Source: Cladorhizidae sp. MBARI D1340-BT2
Lineage: Eukaryota > Porifera > Demospongiae > Poecilosclerida > Cladorhizidae
DNA length: 64,000 nt
Reading direction: 5' to 3'
NCBI GenBank assembly: GCA_028752905.1
Contig: JAQNBH010000011.1
Span: forward strand, 21,862,841-21,926,840
Shown here: piece after piece, positions 61,786 to 64,000 of the stretch
Layout: every line of letters begins with the position of its first letter
How positions within the stretch are numbered: the first letter of the stretch is position 1
Notes under the pieces: generated by a model
Databases searched by the model: none
Seen by the model: only the letters and a program-made list of their open reading frames with translations
What the model was told of the DNA's origin: nothing
Program-made: the position numbers and the translations under genes

Positions 61786-62077
61786 TAGCCAGATGAGCGA
61801 GAAGGGAAATCCGAGTAATGAGAATCATTCTGTTGCTCAGCTGTACCATAGATTTACCACCCTTAAATAGAAGAGGAAATTTGTAGCTGCAATCATTACC
61901 CACAATAGTATCTAAAGACTTACTAGGCTTGCATGAATATTTCTGTTCACATGAAGAATTTGATGCTATATACAGCAAAAATAAACAAGCAAACTTACTT
62001 GTCAGTTTATCTGTTTCTGTGATTGCTGCTGTTTTTAACTGCTTTTCTGTCTGTTTTCTTCTTATTCTCATTGACAG

Positions 62078-62122
62078 GAGCCCACATCAACCAACAAGCA
62101 TAATTTGATCTTCATACGAGGC
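62078..62122 (+). other. Candidate 45-bp exon
   Basis: A very long pyrimidine tract and acceptor (TTTTCTTCTTATTCTCATTG, then ACAG) precede 45 bp that are open in frame 0 (EPTSTNKHNLIFIRG), followed by a GTGAGT donor. The splice signals are among the best in the window, but the coding evidence is minimal. Confidence 0.3.
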
Positions 62123-62250
62123 GTGAGTTTTACAATTTACATTAGAATGTTAGCTATCACTAAATATATTGTGGAGGCTAATCAACATTGTTGGTCAGAC
62201 TTCATTGCTCTTTTATTTTTCTGATTTATACTCATGTGTGTGTATTCCAG

Positions 62251-62486
62251 AAACATATATTATATATTACCATAGAACCATGTCTATTATAGTGGAACCC
62301 TCAATTTGGGGAACATCTACAATCTGTAATCCCTCTTTACATGCAGTCTACAATGTAACAGTTACATGTATTTGTAATGGTGCAGCTGTAGCCAATGTGG
62401 CACTGCAGGCATACATGCTGTACTTTATCACTAATTCAGGGATTAAGAGTTTTGATCTATATACACTATATAGTGAGGGACCCATA
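62251..62486 (+). other. Candidate exon truncated by an LTR retrotransposon
   Basis: The acceptor TGTGTGTGTATTCCAG is followed by about 79 open codons, including IIVEPSIWGTSTICNPSL, then HAVYNVTVTCICNGAAV. They remain open until the first bases of the LTR at 62487, where TGTTAG supplies a stop. Cys spacing and beta-strand-like composition (YNVTVTC) suggest an extracellular domain. No family assignment. Confidence 0.3.
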
Positions 62487-62870
62487 TGTTAGGGACCTTG
62501 TTAGGTAACACCCTAACAGCCCTAACAACACAGGAGCAACCTGCAGGTGTTAACCTGCAGAAAGCTCACGAACAAACTGTTGACCTCAAAGTTGACCACA
62601 CTTATGTTAATAGCCGCATGCATAAACAAACACACAGCTGCTACTTGTATTCCATTGGATAGTCAATCAACCACATGCATGTATTTTACCTTATATGGTC
62701 ATGTCCCTGGGGGGGAGGCCAGCCTAGTTAAGGGCAGCCTCCCTCTGGACAGATTATTCGGTCTTGAGTTGTGTCTTGTCGAAGTGAATAAAGTTGTTAT
62801 TACTAGTTGCCTAAAGCACTAAGTGTGTAAAGCCTTAGCTAGACTGTTAGGGGTGGTGCATACCCTAACA
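62487..62870 (+). mobile_element. 5' long terminal repeat of an LTR retrotransposon
   Basis: 384 bp starting TGTTAGGG and ending CCCTAACA, a perfect 8-bp inverted end with the canonical TG...CA. It contains AATAAA at about 62788 in the expected R/U5-side position. A primer-binding-like TGGTGGCAGC follows two bases after the end, and then the gag gene. The 3' LTR is outside the window, so the boundary is inferred from structure. The left flank is GACCCATA. Confidence 0.85.
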
Positions 62871-62872
62871 TT

Positions 62873-62899
62873 TGGTGGCAGCATAATAGGTTCGAACCC
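62873..62899 (+). promoter_or_regulatory. Putative primer-binding site region
   Basis: TGGTGGCAGCATAAT begins 2 bp after the LTR. Downstream GGTTCGAACCC matches the self-complementary T-arm (B-box) sequence of tRNAs, so the complement of the whole stretch looks like the 3' part of a tRNA ending in CCA. The T-arm register is one base off a standard tRNA, so the tRNA is not identified. Confidence 0.55.
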
Positions 62900-63110
62900 A
62901 GTTTGAGTAGTGGCAGAGTGCTAGCTATAGTGAGTGTTGGAGTGATTGATTTCGTTGTATTCGACTATTTGGAGACATCGAAGAGAGACGGCCTGCTCAG
63001 TATTAGTGCAGATGTGTAAAAGTGTAAAGTGTGGCAAATTGGATTCTTATTGTTGACTGTGACCAGTGAACTTGTAATAAAGTGACTCGATACACTACCT
63101 GACGATTGAG

Positions 63111-64000
63111 ATGTCTATGTCGACACAAAGCAGAAGTGGGCAGGAAAATGAAGTAGAAATCACTTCTGCCAACAGTGGGACTGCCGACTACAATCCCCAG
63201 TGGGAGAGTGAAACTAAGCAAACTGCAACAGCAGAGCTGAACCCAACTGTCGATCTGCTGCGCATATTGGTGCAGCAACAACAGATCGAGTCGGCCAGGA
63301 GGGAGGAAGAGAGACAGGTTAGGTTAGCTCAGGCTGAGCTGGATCGCCAATGTCCAGAGGAGAATGAACTACGGCATCAACGAGATGCAGAGGCAGCACG
63401 ACAGCAACAGCAGCAGAAAGAAGAAAGGGAAGACCATCAGAGAGAGGTGCAGATGGCAGCGGACCTCAAGAAGTGGGAACTGGAGAATGAAGAGAAGGCC
63501 CGTCAAGAGCTACAGCGACTGAGAGAATTTCAACAGTTGACAGACACGGTAGTGGCACTGACCGTCGCCCAGGCGAGACCTCGACTACAACCAACCAAGC
63601 TACAGCCCATGAGCAATGGAGATGCACTGGATGATGAGTTCTACCGATTTGAGAGCCACATGGCCACCTTTGACATCCGGGCCGAGGACTGGTTGCTCCA
63701 CCTGAGACCTCTCCTTAAGGAAGATGCCCTGACAGCATTCCTGACACTGCCCCCAGACGAGCTCACCTATGGGAAGGCCATTCAGGACAGGATGGGTATC
63801 ACCCAGTCTGCTCACATGAAAAAATTCTGGGAATCCACGGTGAAGTCAGGTGAATCCCTCAATCAGTTGGCCTGCCGGATACAAGATCTTGGAGAAAAGC
63901 GGTAGCCGACTGCACCTTCAAGAAGGATATACTAGGTGCATTTGCCAAGGAAAACTTTTTACGGACCCTCCCCAACCACATAGCATGCTGGATTCGGGCA
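63111..64000 (+). CDS. Gag of the LTR retrotransposon (frameshifted, 3' end outside window)
   Basis: The ATG at 63111 is the first good start after the LTR leader. Residues about 60-150 are a Gln/Glu/Arg-rich coiled coil (EEERQVRLAQAELDRQ, EAARQQQQQKEEREDHQ). Residues about 165-264 have the helical capsid-like pattern of metazoan Ty3/gypsy Gag (FYRFESHMATFDI, WLLHLRPLLKEDALTAFLTL, FWESTVKSGESLNQLACRIQ). The frame stops at 63905, but the next frame continues the same domain to the window edge (ADCTFKKDILGAFAKENFLR). The shift falls at an AAAA run (63895-63898), consistent with one extra A. This would be the structural nucleocapsid precursor; nucleocapsid and pol should follow downstream. Confidence 0.8.

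Noticed and set aside
62888..62899. tRNA gene (B-box-like GGTTCGAACCC)
   Set aside because: No A-box or cloverleaf lies at the right distance. It fits better as part of the LTR element's primer-binding region.

Overview
This window looks like repeat-dominated, probably heterochromatic or pericentromeric, DNA from an animal. The transposon set fits a marine invertebrate: a spliced HADN-type (DUF7869-like) transposon gene, piggyBac and Tc1/mariner remnants, a retroelement with integrase ahead of reverse transcriptase, and an LTR element with a Q-rich Gag. A sponge is my first guess and a cnidarian is possible; this is inference from family distribution. No prokaryotic gene organisation, rRNA, tRNA or CRISPR array was recognised.

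Region 1 (1-34911) is one uninterrupted satellite with a 28-bp unit, roughly 1,240 copies, in higher-order repeats. A 2.7-2.9 kb pattern dominates the first 13.6 kb. A 2.25 kb / 4.17 kb pattern dominates about 13.6-34 kb, including an almost perfect head-to-tail duplication of 4169 bp (17090-21258 and 21259-25427). Short reading frames inside it follow from the repeat and are not genes.

Region 2 (34912-41551) is a second satellite (50-66 bp unit, hairpin-capable) split by a 5193-bp element with perfect 35-bp terminal inverted repeats (35741-40933). That element carries a two-exon gene on the minus strand (38786-40819, spliced to about 541 codons, apparently intact). A decayed Tc1/mariner element (36346-38724, TA duplication) has inserted just behind its stop codon, so the nesting is satellite, then element, then Tc1.

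Region 3 (41552-44135) ends in a single inverted-repeat end related to that of the 5.2-kb element and holds a 34-bp minisatellite. Region 4 (about 44136-48103) holds a candidate transmembrane exon and then, on the minus strand, a broken Ty3/gypsy-class pol whose integrase precedes its reverse transcriptase. The integrase is split by an 866-bp TTAA-flanked MITE. The upstream edge of the pol is fused to the N-terminal part of a broken piggyBac transposase.

Region 5 (48110-55060) contains large (AAT)n and (ATT)n arrays in opposite orientation, a small non-LTR-like C-terminal fragment, and a third satellite with a unit of about 179 bp and a 1.15-kb higher-order repeat. Region 6 (55060-62486) is the only mostly single-copy DNA. 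It holds a 48-bp coding-compatible minisatellite, candidate splice-bounded exons, a second piggyBac-like remnant, three 43-bp palindromic repeats and several minisatellites. Region 7 (62487-64000) is the 5' end of an LTR retrotransposon: LTR, primer-binding region and gag, running off the window.

Nothing here is a convincing complete host gene. The most interesting items are the intact spliced transposon gene, the integrase-before-RT pol with its traceable MITE insertion, the related inverted-repeat families, and the layered satellite evolution.
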